A DNA stretch of 64,000 nt from Adiantum capillus-veneris (GCA_014529385.2 CM043960.1:72121910-72185909); one strand, 5' to 3'; counted from the first letter of the stretch, positions 32,337 through 44,026 are shown. A program made the numbers and translations. The notes: generated by a model from the sequence alone, not told the origin.

Positions 32337-33344
32337 ATGGACTCAACCGAGCCAGAGCATCAAGCTATACCCGCATCGCCAATGGAGGCCATGAGCGCTT
32401 CGCCAATGGAGGCCACGATCATTTCGCCAGTATGTAAGCCCCATACGAAGGTAACCCTTGTGCTTACAAACAAGCGGATAACACAAATGGAAAGGGAGAT
32501 GAAAGAATGGAAAGCAGAGACGGAGGGATGGTGGAAAGAGAAAGCCAACTTTCTTCAAATGTTTCTCAATGAAGGCGCACAATGGAAGAAGGAGAAAGAG
32601 GACTTGCACGCAATGCTACAAGCATTTAAGGCGGATTCACAAGCACTTAGAGAAGAGGTCACAGCCCTCATGCGAGAGCTTGCGGATAGAGTAATCAATG
32701 GACTGGAAGGGAAATTTCAGCCCTCGGTGATAGACGAGATCAAGGTCATCAAGGAGCAGGTACGGATGATCACAGAGGAGGAGAAACAGAAGGTGGTAAA
32801 GACGTCTTCATGGATGGATGTGATCACGAAGACATAGAAGAAGGCGGATGAGGCCAAGAAATGGATAGAAGTCACTAAGAAAGGGAAAGGAGGAGAGAAA
32901 CAACATCCATCTCCGCTCCTACAATCATCAACGGGACTCTAGAAGAAGAGCAGCGAAGGAAAACTAGAGCCTTGCATATAAGAGTAACCGGTCTAAAAGA
33001 CTGAGATGATGTGGAAGGGGAAGTCGAAGAACTTCTCCGCATGATGGGTAGTGAGGCTACTCATACAAAGACATGGAGAGTAGGGAAGAAGACACAAGGC
33101 AATGGGGAGACTTCAAAAGGGAGAGCTTTAATCATCCATTTCCCATCCATGGAGGGCAAAGGACTTCTTGAAGAAGTGCCGTACACTAAAGAAAACGGGC
33201 ATATTCCTTGGAGATGACCTCACTCTCACACAGCTTGCGCATATGAGAGAGGTAATGCCAGAGATTCAAGCGGCAAGGAAGAAGGGAAAGACAGCCTTCT
33301 ACAGAGATGGCCGGGTGATGATTGTAGAGCAGCGCTCCACATGA
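32337..33344 (+). pseudogene. CT-6 ORF1: coiled-coil plus RRM-like protein
   Basis: From ATG 32337 the frame encodes a low-complexity start with repeated SPMEA, then LVLTNKRITQMEREMKEWKA and a coiled coil (ALREEVTALMRELADRV) to TAG 32835-32837. The same TAG, in the same TAG-AA(A/G)-AAG-GC context, is found in CT-1. After it the frame continues KKADEAKKWIEVTKKGKG before a one-base frameshift. The RRM-like part is readable as LHIRVTGLKD with TGA after it, then KTWRVGKKT, KGRALIIHFPSM and DDLTLTQLAHMREVMPEI, ending at TGA 33342-33344. The next codon is CGG and the frame continues unbroken into the endonuclease. Confidence 0.7.
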
Positions 33345-34343
33345 CGGTGCGAGATCTATGGGACCACACTCAAAGTTGCCACCTGGAATTGTAATGGATC
33401 TATGCGCCTTGATGTGGGTGCTTTTGAGGATAGTTTTACGGGAAAAGACATCGTCTTCTACTCTGAGACACATCAGGCCCCGGGGCAATCTATGCCTCAC
33501 ATTAGTGGATATAGATGAGAGACAACCTGTAGACAGGAGACACGATCAGAGCACAAAGGGCGGGGCTCAGGAGGAGTGGCAATGTTATTCAGGGAGGAGT
33601 TGCAACCATTGATACATATGGCCCGCAGGGATGAGCAAGCTAGGTACATGTGGGTGAGATTGAGAGCAGAGACAGACAGATATCTTTACATTGCTATTTG
33701 CTACTTTCCTCCGAGTACGTCAGTTTATACACCACCCAGAGGATAGTCCCCCTTCTCTATTCTGGATGATGACACATGGGAGTTCTCTAGAGATGGTGAC
33801 ATCATCATTCTAAGGGATTTCAATGCTAGGACTGCCCATCATCAAACAGTATTTTATGATACTTCAAAGGAAATGCTGAAAGAGTTGGATGTTGCAGAGA
33901 CGGGCCTATCCAAACTATCACAGGATGGAAAACACACTAAGTATGGACGACACTTGATAGACATGGGGACTGCACATGGATTGGCCATCTTGAATGGCCT
34001 ACAGAGATTTCCCGCTGCGGGGGAGTTTACATGCTTTCCACACAGACATGGAGCCAACACAATAAATTATGTCATGGCACAGTCGAGCCTCATCTCTAGT
34101 ATCCAGGACCTCATGGTTGGACCCAGACCTGTTGGTGTGGCAGTGGATCATGCTCTTGTGTCGCTGACCATTTCTTTTCAGTTTAGTGTAGCACACAGGC
34201 TACGGGCAGCAGCCCCTACTCGCTACACCTTCACGCGGGAGACGGACTCTGTATACATAAATGGGATCTACAGACGCCTGTGCACAGAGGAGCCAGGGCG
34301 ACCTCTGGAGGAGCTTACTACTATACTCACACACACTACATGA
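33345..34343 (+). pseudogene. CT-6 endonuclease
   Basis: The frame continues from the ORF1 TGA into VATWNCNG, with GTT (33375-33377) where CT-1 has its ATG. FYSETHQAPGQ keeps the catalytic Glu (GAG 33465-33467). In-frame TGA replaces TGG in GYR-W-E, and TAG at 33744-33746 replaces the CAG of CT-1. The GDFN motif is RDFN (33813-33824). NTINYVM and VAVDHALV follow, and the frame ends at TGA 34341-34343 just before the DTAAEAYPHTQP linker, which CT-2 keeps in frame. Confidence 0.8.
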
Positions 34344-35870
34344 TACAGCAGCAGAGGCATACCCACATACCCAGCCTGAGCAGAGACACCGTTCAGGGAG
34401 CATGCCCCAGAACAGTTGGTATGATGAGGAATATCGAGACACTAGAGCTAGACTTCAGAGGGAGGTGCTTTTGGGGGACATCACTCACAGGCAGTCACAG
34501 ATTGACTTCCGACGCCTAGTGCGGCGGAAGAAAAGGGCATTTTTGGCTCGCCTAGAGCAGGATCTATACCGGCTATTCTTGAGTCAGAACTCACGTGAGA
34601 CATGGAGGCTCTTTCATGAGCACTCCTCCTCCCTGTCATCACTTCTACAAAGGCCTGGGACCAGTATGCATCATCTCTGTACACAGTTCCTGAGCAACCC
34701 CCCCTTCCCGACCCCCTCGATCCATGCCCACATACATGTGCTTTTTTCACCGTTCAGATGGTGAGGAAGGCCATTGACAGGATGAGGACTGGGAGAGCAT
34801 ATGATCATGATGGCTTAGTGGCTGAGCATTTCACGCATGCCAGAGATTTACTAGCAGAGCTTCCAATCGTTATGTTTAACCGTGCGATGTGTGAGGGCTT
34901 GCCTGCTACCTAGAGCCTATCTACTATTGTACCTATCTTCAAGTCGGGAGACCCTATGGAGCCTGGGAACTATCGCACTATCATGATTGGACACACAATG
35001 GCACGGTTGTACGCATCTATTCTTGAGCAACAGCTGAGAAGATGGGCAGAGAAGGAGGGGATACGCGCAGCCGGGCAGGCAGGTTTCAGGAGGGGTTTTT
35101 CTACTCTTGACCATATCTTGACACTCAAAGCCATCATTGAGGAGGGCAGATCGCGTGGGAGACGGATCTATTGTAGCTTTGTGGATTTCCACAAAGCATT
35201 TGACACAGTGCCCAGAGCTAGATTGATGCGCAGATTACAACAGATGGGAGTACCCACAGAGCTCATTTGGGGGGTCGTGGCATTATACAGGTCAGTAGTG
35301 GGGCATGTACGCACTCCAGAGGGTCTATCCACACCGGTTTACTCCACTATTGGGGTGAAGCAGGGCTGCCCGCTCTCTCCTACTCTATTTGGTATGTATG
35401 GGATGAGGTTTCTGACTACATTGAGAGAGATGGTGATAGAGGTGCACAGCTGGCAGGGACATGGATCCCAATATTGTTATATGCTGATAATATTGTGTTG
35501 ATCTCCGACTCTCCGGAGGGGATGCAACGTCACTTGGATGCTTTGCATAGGTTTGCCCAAGAAAGTGGTTTGTCCGTCAACCTTGGTAAAACCAAGGTCA
35601 TGGTATTTAATACCACCCCAAAGTGGATCAAGAGGTCAACGCCCGCCTTCACATACGGCCAGGAGAAGGTGGATGCTTACACTTACCTTGGAGTGGTTTT
35701 TAGTGGGCCAGTATTTTCATTGAGGGCAGCAGAGACCAGATTGACAAGAGTCCATGCAGCTTTGGGTAGATTGGAAAAGATGTGTTCAAGGTTCAGTTTC
35801 ACGAGCCTCGGACGTAGCTCTGGCTCTTTGACACTTTGGTGGCTTCTGCATTGCTTTATGGAGCCCTGAT
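34344..35870 (+). pseudogene. CT-6 reverse transcriptase
   Basis: The linker PQNSWYDEEYRDTRARLQ leads to RRLVRRKKRAFLARLEQDLY. A frameshift follows near 34640, then RTGRAYDHDGL, a TAG in place of the Trp of ETW at about 34911, and a long intact block (YRTIMIGHTMARLYAS, AGFRRGFSTLDH, FVDFHKAFDTVP, GVKQGCPLSPTLFGMY). A frameshift at about 35400 precedes DEVSDYIERDGDRGAQ. The catalytic box is YADN (35480-35491), losing the second Asp. NLGKTKVMVFN and YLGVVFSG follow. It is inactive. Confidence 0.85.
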
Positions 35871-37056
35871 TTGGGGACCTTCACTGGAACATCACGGGAG
35901 GACAAGCTGCAGTGATGGATGGGGGGACATGGAGAAGCCTCTGGTCTCCATGATCTCGCGGCTCATTAGAGCCAAGGCTTCAGTACCACGTGCTATTGTA
36001 TGAGCAGAGCTAGCTGCCCCCCCACTGGTGGTTGAGGCGCTCACGAGATTTGTCTCCTTCATACCCCGCGTGTGGGAACTTCCCAGAGACAGATATGCAC
36101 GCCTTGCACTTGAGTCCTCTCGACAATTAGCCATGCAGGGAGATACAGCATGCTGGTATGGGGAGATGACATCATGGTTTCAGGCGCATGGGTTCAACAT
36201 AGACAGATTGCCTCCCTTCCAGTACTCACTGGATGCGCCCTCTCTAACTCTTACATAGTCCGAGATCACCAGGCTCATTCGCCAAGACTTGACTCAACTA
36301 GACACCAAGAGGACATGGATACAGTCAGCACATGAGCTGGGCACGAAGATGGCTTTCTACAGAGAGCATCTCCTCCAGCTTACAAAGGATGGTTTTGTGA
36401 CGAGGCCCAAATACATGGACACCCACTTGTCTCATGGGATATGATGTGCTATTGGCCAGATACGCAAATCTTCACACCAGCTGCGGATCGAGACTCGGAG
36501 ATACAGTGGAGTACCAACAGAGGCCGGGACATGCCCCCTGTGTGACATCGAGCCTGAGACAGAGTTGCACTACACATGCCACTGCCCCGTCTACTACGAG
36601 ATACGAGGCCGCTTCCATTGCTTGTTGAGAGAGAGATTTGGACCATTCTCTAGAGTCATGCGGTACGAGGATCAGAGATGCCTGGGTTTGTTTTTGCTCG
36701 AGCTACGCAAACACAGAGAGAGAGCCTCATGAGAGGAGAGGCTAGCCAGTCTCAAAGACAGACCACAGACTTCTCAGAGACAGACCACAGACTTCTTTAG
36801 AGCTGCCACTGGACACCCGGAGGAGTTACTACCACAGCATAGCTCGTCGCTTTACACAAGAGACATATTGATCGATCGAGTGACTGAGCTGGGGAGATCC
36901 AGACGTCCACGATTACGGAGGACTACACAGCATCGACGGAGGCTACATCATAGGATTTGGGTCACTTTGGCTCGACATGCACGACGCACGATCAGATTAC
37001 TGACCATGGAGGAGATTGATGGGATCCGCCAACGACCGATGCTGGATCTCCTGTGA
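35871..37056 (+). pseudogene. CT-6 ORF2 C-terminal region
   Basis: Two stops arose where CT-5 has CGA: TGA at 36001-36003 and TGA at 36442-36444. Between them lie MVEALTRFVSF, CWYGEMTSWFQAHGF and RTWIQSAHELGTK. The zinc motif (CPLCDIEPETELHYTCHC) and YYEIRGRFHCLLRERFGP are intact. A short duplication (TCTCAGAGACAGACCACAGACTTCT-type unit) lies near 36750-36795. The frame from 36868 ends LTMEEIDGIRQRPMLDLL and TGA at 37054-37056. Confidence 0.8.
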
Positions 37057-37234
37057 TCTAGCTATCCCAGCTAGCTGTTTAACTGCTTAGTCCACACCTA
37101 ACAGTTTAGGATTCCATAGTATTTTACTTTGTCATTTTGTTACTCTGACTTTGTATCAGATCTGCCACATTGTAACTTTCTAGTCTCATAGGTCACTTTG
37201 GCCTTTTGAAGACGTTAATATAACATTTCATTTC

Positions 37235-37237
<3 letters not shown>

Positions 37238-37278
<41 letters not shown>
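37238..37278. repeat. (CT)n microsatellite, tail of CT-6
   Basis: An uninterrupted CT run directly after two CATTT repeats of the CT-6 3' end. Confidence 0.95.
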
Positions 37279-37283
<5 letters not shown>

Positions 37284-37600
37284 CAGAAAGTCATCCTATA
37301 TATATCTGAGTATAAAATCCATAGTAAGAGGGAATGGCCGTTTTCAAGTATCCGTTCCCTGTTTCCATTCTAAGTTCCCATTCCAAATCCCCATTCCGTG
37401 TTTCAAACGTGAGTGCTCGTAACAAGGAATGGCGTTTTGTGGCGGTTGCCGTTCCGTGTTCCCCGTTCTTGGTAACTATGATAAAATCCCCATGAGTGTC
37501 AGAGCCAGATCTTGCCTCCTCATGAGTATACAAGCTGTCAGAAAAATAATTGGACTCTAAGTCAATAAGTATCAACCAATCAAGGTGGATAGTGTGATGA
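37279..37600. other. unassigned spacer
   Basis: No gene is recognised. The stretch contains many short CCATTCC/GGAATGG and CCGTTCC motifs in both orientations (37325-37470), which give weak internal symmetry. Confidence 0.4.
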
Positions 37601-37680
37601 GTGTAGGATGAACCTTCTCAGTGGAGAGTACTCCCATCTGATATGCCACCTAAGAATCTGAAAAACAAGGATGATCTTGG

Positions 37681-38262
37681 TCATCGCCTGATGAAGGTAT
37701 GGCATCTGTCCTGGCCTGATGTAGACATACTGGATATACCCCACTGTGATCTAAGAGCGTGCATCAAGTCGATCCATATCATCGCTAGAGTCTCCTTAGT
37801 AGCAAATGGAGACTCGCTAAGAACAAGAAGACAACATGCCTTCCAGATGTTCCACAACGCAATACAAACCACTACTGAAACCATCTCGTCTCTTTGTTGC
37901 GTATCACCTTGTCCTGCAATAGCTGAAATCATGTCTAGAGTGCCTCTATGATAGCTAGTGCTTGTTAGCATAAGCACCGGGTCCGTCTCCTCACCCTAAA
38001 AGAACAGATGATGTCAAACAGTTGGCATCAAGAACCCCAAGTCAACCAGCATGCGAGCTCTGCTTAGGAGTAGTGCCACTGCTCTACATACTACATGTGA
38101 GGCCGAACACGTCGATAGGCAATGTGCTAGAGACTCTTGTACCTGATATCTACATCTAATGCATGAAGGATCATGAAACATAGAAGCTGCCCATGTACCC
38201 ACTGGAATTCCTGCATGCACCACCAGCCACAAGAAATATATAATCCTCACGGCAATGCGCAA
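37681..38262 (-). pseudogene. L1-5 zf-RVT domain
   Basis: The first segment reads IIYFLWLVVHAGIPVGTWAA and CIRCRYQVQESLAHCLSTC, a CX2CX9HX4C zinc motif. After a frameshift the second reads SYHRGTLDMISAIAG and VVVCIALWNIWKACCLL, matching the (F)W..lW.iWk.RN ending of plant L1 ORF2. The same order is seen, more degraded, at 39960-40830. Confidence 0.7.
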
Positions 38263-38973
38263 AGCCCATGCATGTGATAGTCCAGCACGTAACCATATCC
38301 TCAGTTGAGTCGGCCCGTTGAGTCAGCCTGTCTGGCCGTCTCCGGACTAAGAGTGTCCTCCAAGCCCCAGGATCCCAATAAACCTCTGAGAAAGGCCTCC
38401 CCTCCCAGATCCAAAGTCGCCACGATGGGGCCTGCTATGGTAGAAAGGAAGGGTCAACACACCGTCTCTTTCCACATGAGCCAACTACTTTGATAGGCTG
38501 CCAACGGTATCCTCATCCATGGCAGCAATGTCCATCCCATAGTACCGTAATCTGATATGACCAAAGTAATTTGTTGTGCCACTAGAAATGAAAGCGTCCG
38601 ATCAGGGTCCTTGAGGATGAAGAGAGCTTTTTGGCTAGAGCCAGGCGCGTCGTAATCCTCTCAAAAGCAACACCACCAACCAGAATGCTTAGGCATAACG
38701 TCTATACCTCGAATGACTTTGTCCCACTGTAATGGTATGCAGACTCAATCTCTGCAATCTTAGGTCTGATTCCTCTGCCAATGGCATGTGTCTCAGCAAT
38801 GAGATCAGCAGGAAGCTGTCTCGCATCGGCCCATGAACTGCGGCAGGCCCACTATCCCAGCAACCTAATCAATGTGTGCCCTCTGTCCAAGCTGACGTCC
38901 CTCAGTGACTAAAACCGTGGAATTCCAGATCAAGGGTTGTCGCATAGTCTCCTCCTCGTAGGCAGGAGTGCGT

Positions 38974-39387
38974 CTAATCAGACCCTCTTTCATGGATACT
39001 CAAGATGGAACGCATAAAGGGGGATAACTGTGTAACCATCACAGGAGCCTCACTAAAAATAAACCTCATCCCCGATCTCCAAACATGCTCAACTCTACTA
39101 CCATCTCTACGAGTGATAGTGTCAAGAACTGATTTGAGCAGCAACTTCCAAGTCTCATTGCCAGGAAACAACCCTCTTACAATGAACTCGGTTAGAAGTG
39201 CTCTGCTCTGCATATCCGGGTCAATAATACCAAGGCCACCCTCCTCTCTAGGCAATATAATAGTGGACCATCTGACTCTAGCTCTAGTATCGCACGTGCC
39301 ATGCAAACCTCTCCGAAGGAAGTTCCTGATCAAGCGTCTCAAACGGCGCATGACACCCACATGAAGATATACCAAACTTCTGCACAC
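38974..39387 (-). pseudogene. L1-5 post-RT connector
   Basis: The frame encodes RRLRRLIRNFLRRG, RVRWSTIILPREEGGLGIID, and QSRALLTEFIVRGLFPGNE then WKLLLKSVLDTI. This is the conserved plant LINE block (FLW.G ... W..v..P...GGLGi.d....N.AL..KW..R ....W). It has no catalytic residues. The frame ends near 38974; the rest of the domain continues in other frames down to the zinc motif. Confidence 0.7.
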
Positions 39388-39399
39388 TGCTAGTTTCTA

Positions 39400-39959
39400 T
39401 TACTTAGACTTCCTTGGAGCTACTAGAAAGGTGCCTACCTCCAAGACAAGCAAGACTGATACAAAAACACCCGTAGGCTGAGGATACAAGGCTGCCCGGA
39501 CGGCGAGTGTGTGGAGAAAGCTGTAGAGCTGAAGAAAACTGAAAAAAAACAAGGGAAAAACCCCCCTCCTAACTGAGGGTGAAAGGTGCCCCGAGAGGGA
39601 GAGGAGGAAGACGCGCAGAGTGGCACTGTGGCAGTATACTCGTCCCAAGGAACAACGGTCTCCATGGACGAGAAGTGTGGGCATGGAAACTTGAAAGGCG
39701 GCAAGAGGCGGGCTGGAAATCCGGTCCGGCACGCTACATAGACGGGACTCGGGAGGCTTGGGCGGCTCTCCACAATACTTGGGGCGGGAGTCGGGGGACC
39801 GAGCGGCGTCGCGACGCGCAGCAGGACAAGGCGGCAATGAGCATCTGGCTAGCAGGCACAGCTCGATTTCCCAGCAGGGCTGCGGCAAGAATCGGCTGCA
39901 GGTCTGACATGGGCAGGTGCAGGGCAGTCCGTATAGGGGGTTAGCCTGCACGTGCGACG
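39400..39959 (-). other. GC-rich non-coding block
   Basis: A GC-rich stretch lies between the two minus-strand L1 fragments. A long minus-strand open frame crosses it, but it is Pro/Ser/Leu/Cys-rich without any domain and overlaps an equally open plus-strand frame, so composition explains it. It could be a LINE 5' UTR or a fragment of an unrelated GC-rich element. Confidence 0.4.
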
Positions 39960-40830
39960 ATCGAAATGCAACAAAGACGGTAGAACCATCTCTCTCTCGG
40001 AACCATAGTCTTACCATACGAAGCATACCTCTATGGTAGCCAGTAGCAGTTAGTATGAAAACTCGATCCATAAGCTATCCTCCCCCCTCAGTGAGGCCAA
40101 TAGAAGGCATGAGAGCGCCTTCCCGTAGGTCCGCTAACAGCACCTCTCATAGAGAAGCCCTCCAAAGGGAGAGGCTTGTTAAGCGGCACGTCTCCCATCC
40201 CATTTTCCACCAATAGGCAGACTCAACACCGTTCACTATGTGACTGTTCTAGTCCACAAGCAGTTGCAGACACCCAGTAGCGGGCTCTAGCCAGTTTCGG
40301 AGGCAGTTCAAGCGTCTAGAGGGTGGTTGAACCACCCCCCACGTCGGAGGCGAAATTGCTTCATACCTTTTTGTAGCGGCGCTTTGAGATGTGTATGGGA
40401 TGATTCCAAAAACCAGAAAGGGTCGTTAGCAATTCTTTGAGTTGGCCTATGAGAAGGCCCTCTAAGCCATATCATGGATCCCCATGTCATGAAACCATAA
40501 TGGACCCCAGCTCTGCTCAGTAAGAAAGCAACTACTGTCTACACCAACTGTGAAGAACGGCAACTCCACAAACAATGGGCTGGACAGCAAAGACTTTGCA
40601 ACAGAAATCGCACATCTAATGCACATGGAATCATGGCTCATCTATGCAACCCATGTCCCAACTAGTAGGCCAACATGTGTCATGAACTACTAGCCACAAG
40701 AAATATACAATTCTCCACGCAATATGCGAACCCCATATGACTATCCAAAACTGTAGGAGGAAATCATGAGATAAGCTAGCATGGAGCCAAAACCCTAGAG
40801 TCGGCGGGTTGTCATGATTGTGACTATATT
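39960..40830 (-). pseudogene. L1-type LINE fragment L1-6, minus strand, zf-RVT remnant
   Basis: On the minus strand WRIVYFLWLVVHD (about 40690-40730) matches IIYFLWLVVHAG of L1-5. At 39990-40071 FILTATGYHRGMLRMV matches LTSTSYHRGTLDMI. Between them the zinc region is largely destroyed by stops and frameshifts. It is a second, older copy of the same family next to L1-5. Confidence 0.55.
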
Positions 40831-40870
40831 TATTTATATCTATATGCAGCTATGGAGATATGACAAGGTG

Positions 40871-41717
40871 TGTAGCATGCTACAGTGTCACTTCATAGGA
40901 CAGGCAGTTGGACAGTTAGCTACAGTTGGTCTGGTTCACACTGGACGGACCCTTTGGGCTGGGAGTGACACGTGGTAGGGTACCTACGGTGGTCTAGTGG
41001 ACATCGTGGCCAGGTCACCACCACCACTCAGTTTGGAGATAGACTTAGCTGGCTGGACATTTATGGGCCGTTGGTGGCTCTTATGGTTGTACATATGAGT
41101 AGTCGTGTTTTGGGGGCAGATCTATCTTATCTTGCACGTAGTCGTCTAGAGAGTTTTACACAGAGCACTGCTACACCATCCATGCACATATGAGCCTCGA
41201 CACCCTATTTTGTACCTGTGAGTCTTGGGCTGGAGCTGAGTGTGCTGCCACTACAGAGTCTGTACATGGTCCTTTGAGTTAGTCGAGTCCACATGTTCTG
41301 GTCTACTGCTGTGTCTCTGTTATTATCCATTGTTTCGTGTATTTCATTCTGTTGAGAGAGTTTCTGTTTGTTGAGTGAGATTGTCACGCACATTGCACTG
41401 GGGACACCCACACTGTAGAGAGCACGACACATTATCCGCGCTACAAGGTGTGTCTCTTCTCAAGAGATGTACCTCTTCACCAATAGACACGGCTCTTTGT
41501 CAACTAGTTATGACTCTTCGTCACATGTGTCTCTACATCAACAGTTGTACCTTTTAGCCTTAGGACATGACCCTACAGTTGAACCCTTTCGTCGCCTATA
41601 AGAGGGGCTATTATATTAATTTTCAATCAATCAAGTTCTCAGTGTTCTAGTCTAAGTTTAATCTTGACAATGCAGATTAAGTCTTAATAATAGGATTAGC
41701 AATAGTAATCCTCATAG
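40871..41717 (+). mobile_element. LTR-like sequence ending at a primer-binding site
   Basis: The right border is fixed by a primer site at 41718. Inside are a TATA-like CCTATAAGAGG at about 41595, an ATATTAATTTTCAATCAATCAAG stretch, and the CTCATAG end. The left border is uncertain; a perfect 14-bp palindrome TGTAGCATGCTACA lies at 40871-40884 near the probable start. No matching second LTR is present in the window, so this is half of a broken element. Confidence 0.45.
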
Positions 41718-41729
41718 TGGTATCAAAGC
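41718..41729 (+). other. primer-binding site variant
   Basis: TGGTATCAAAGC differs by one base from the initiator-Met primer site TGGTATCAGAGC found twice elsewhere in the window, and likewise follows an LTR-like end. Confidence 0.65.
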
Positions 41730-43977
41730 AATATTTTTTTGGGCCGCAGGTTTTGAGCCTCTCACCCTCGCCGCTACCCTCTTCACCCTCTCCCTTCCTA
41801 AAGTTGTATGGAAGCAGAAGAAAGGTGGATTGCGATGCTGGTGGATAACCCCTTGACGTAGTCCTTACACACAACCTCTTTCGGACACACACACATCCTC
41901 GTGGTAGAAAAGAGAGCAATTCTTTACTCGGGTTGAGATGGAGTCGTGGCTACCAATTTCCCTCGCGTGTTCTCGTGCCCGTCGGTGTTGTGCCGGTTGC
42001 CTCTGACGTGCTCCGCTTCTTCTTTATGCCGCCGGTGTGCCCTTGCGTGAGCAAGAGGCGTCCCTCTTCCCTTGTTCACACCTCTTCTCTGCATCACACC
42101 TCTCAATGTTTTTTTTATTTAATTTGTGCCGGAATTCTAAGGCTAGTTGTTGGCTTTCTAAAGCCCTCAGTGTCCATATGGGTGAAGGTCGTTCAATTCT
42201 AAGTGTTTGACAAGTGTCCCTCAAAAGAGCTTCTAAGATCTTGAATAGAAAGAACTCATGTCCTTTCAAATGCTATTTCCCAAAGGTGCATTCTTTTTTT
42301 TTTAGCATGGTGAAAAGGCTTTAGAGAATAAAGGAGTAAAGATAGTATTCATAGAAGTTTCATCCATGATGTAAAGTATTGGTTAAATAATATTAATGGC
42401 CTCATAGGGGAAGGTTGGGAAAGGTCAACGATGGTTGGATTGGCGACACGTGTTTTGTGCTTCATTTTTGTATGACAAATGTCATTTTCCTTGGTCGGAC
42501 GTGCTCTACACACTGCATGAGTGGCGAGAGGAGTTGAAGACAGGCTCATTACTACAGGCTACGGGGTAGGAGCCACTAAAGGCAGGCGCCATAATGCTAG
42601 AGCCTACGTTGAAACGCTCCCTCTACGTGCTCAAAATTTGGGCAATATTCTTCCTCACTAGCAAAGTTTTGAGCAGGTTGTAACGTGAAATTGAACAACT
42701 CTCCTCGGCACCCTTCACATGAAGACGCTGCAAAACTACCCTCTATAGACAGAAGAAGTTTTGGACAGATTCTCTTAATAATTCTCACATTGTGACTTAC
42801 CTCAACATGGGCCGGTGGTCCTCTACCCCCAATCGTACCTAGCTAAGTATGTGGTGTCTCTCGAGCAGAAGCTCATGATGTTATGCATTGTATGAAAAAC
42901 ACTAAAAAAGACTCCATTTTCTTACATGAGAAATTATATAAATCTTCTTGTGAGAAGAGGTGCTACAAAAGAGTCAGGTGACCATTTTTCCCGGCACTGG
43001 CCTAGTGAAAGAGAGCATTTTGTTTGCTCTCAATGCAAGGCACATACTATTTCTACAGAAACACATACTTGCTGCTCATCCTGCTGTATCATCTCCAGCA
43101 TTTCCTTCTTGTACCCAAAGCCCTTGTGATTGTAAAGTTCACTTTTGTTCAGACCACGCCAAAACGACTTAGAATCGAAGGTTTCTGCAGCTGGTTAGGA
43201 AGAGGCAGGAGGGGAAGGGGTTGCCTCGGCCCGCACGACATGTAGTCTAATGCTCTGTCTGGGGGGTCTCTTGCCGCTACTGGCGCTGATGGGGTCCAAG
43301 CTGCAGAGACCCGAAGAGCGCCATTGGGTGTCCAATCGACGCCTCTGAGCTTGTCGATATATTTGAGTATTAAGGGCACGCTTGTGTGTACTCGCAAATG
43401 TCTGTGGGGTGTGTGGAGCGTGTGCGCTTCTGTGAGTCTTTATGGCGATGGCGATGATCAAGCTCTCTGAAGTTAGATAATGGAAAATGCAACCCAATTG
43501 ACATCGACTTCAATGACCCCTTTGAAACTCTTTTACGCATGGCGAGAATTTTTCATGGCTCACGACTTGTACCTATCTGGTGGCAGACAGGATACTCCAA
43601 GCACCTCAAATCTGTGCCATTTGCTCACTCTGATTATCATCCTTCTATAACTACCTCAGGCATTTGGCATGATGGTGGAGTTGTGTGGAGTTGTGATTGA
43701 GGGTGGTTATTGCACCCATCAAGATCTACGATGGAGATTCCGTGGCATAGTAATTGTGGGTGTAAAAGTGATTCTTCTTTGGTAAGAAGATCAAACAGTT
43801 CTTTGTTAACTCCTTGGGCGTGGGCACGTAACATCATGGCGCCCATAGTACTCAAAGTGACACACACACACGGGTTTGCTGCACTTTGGTTATATAGGGG
43901 CTATTATGCTAAAAAGTGACTTACTTGGGCTATGTAAAGTAAGGCGAGTGCGCGATGACCTAGATAGTCACACACAT

Positions 43978-43979
<2 letters not shown>
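41730..43979. other. unassigned region
   Basis: No domain is recognised. A plus-strand frame at 42960-43172 (VKESILFALNARHILFLQ, then a Cys-rich end) and another at about 43470-43695 (IDFNDPFETLLRMARIFHG, then VPIWWQTGYSKHLKSVPFAH) have protein-like composition. They may be exons of a decayed gene, but I cannot name it or join them with confident splice sites. Confidence 0.3.

Positions 43980-44026
<47 letters not shown>

Larger units (their letters stand above)
31812..37278 (+). mobile_element. non-LTR retrotransposon copy CT-6, near full length, degenerate
   Basis: The copy has a 5' UTR of about 520 bp, ORF1, an in-frame TGA, then endonuclease, reverse transcriptase, zinc region, 3' UTR with the GTCTCATAGGTCACTTTGG core, CATTT repeats and a CT run at 37238-37278. 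CT runs border both ends. The 5' UTR is longer than and not obviously alignable with that of CT-1 except just before the start codon. Several stops and frameshifts prevent function. It shares its C-terminus with CT-2. Confidence 0.85.
37600..39390 (-). mobile_element. L1-type LINE fragment L1-5, minus strand, 3' half of ORF2
   Basis: On the minus strand, in order, the sequence encodes a connector (38974-39387), a degraded stretch, a zf-RVT zinc motif (38014-38262) and a closing segment with IALWNIWKACC (37681-37977). It ends in unassigned sequence near 37600, without a clear poly-A. The reverse transcriptase core is missing, so it is truncated at about 39390. Confidence 0.7.

Noticed and set aside
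39400-40071. 223-codon minus-strand open frame
   Set aside because: It is GC-rich with no domain, an overlapping plus-strand open frame exists, and only its first 35 residues match the L1 zf-RVT tail.
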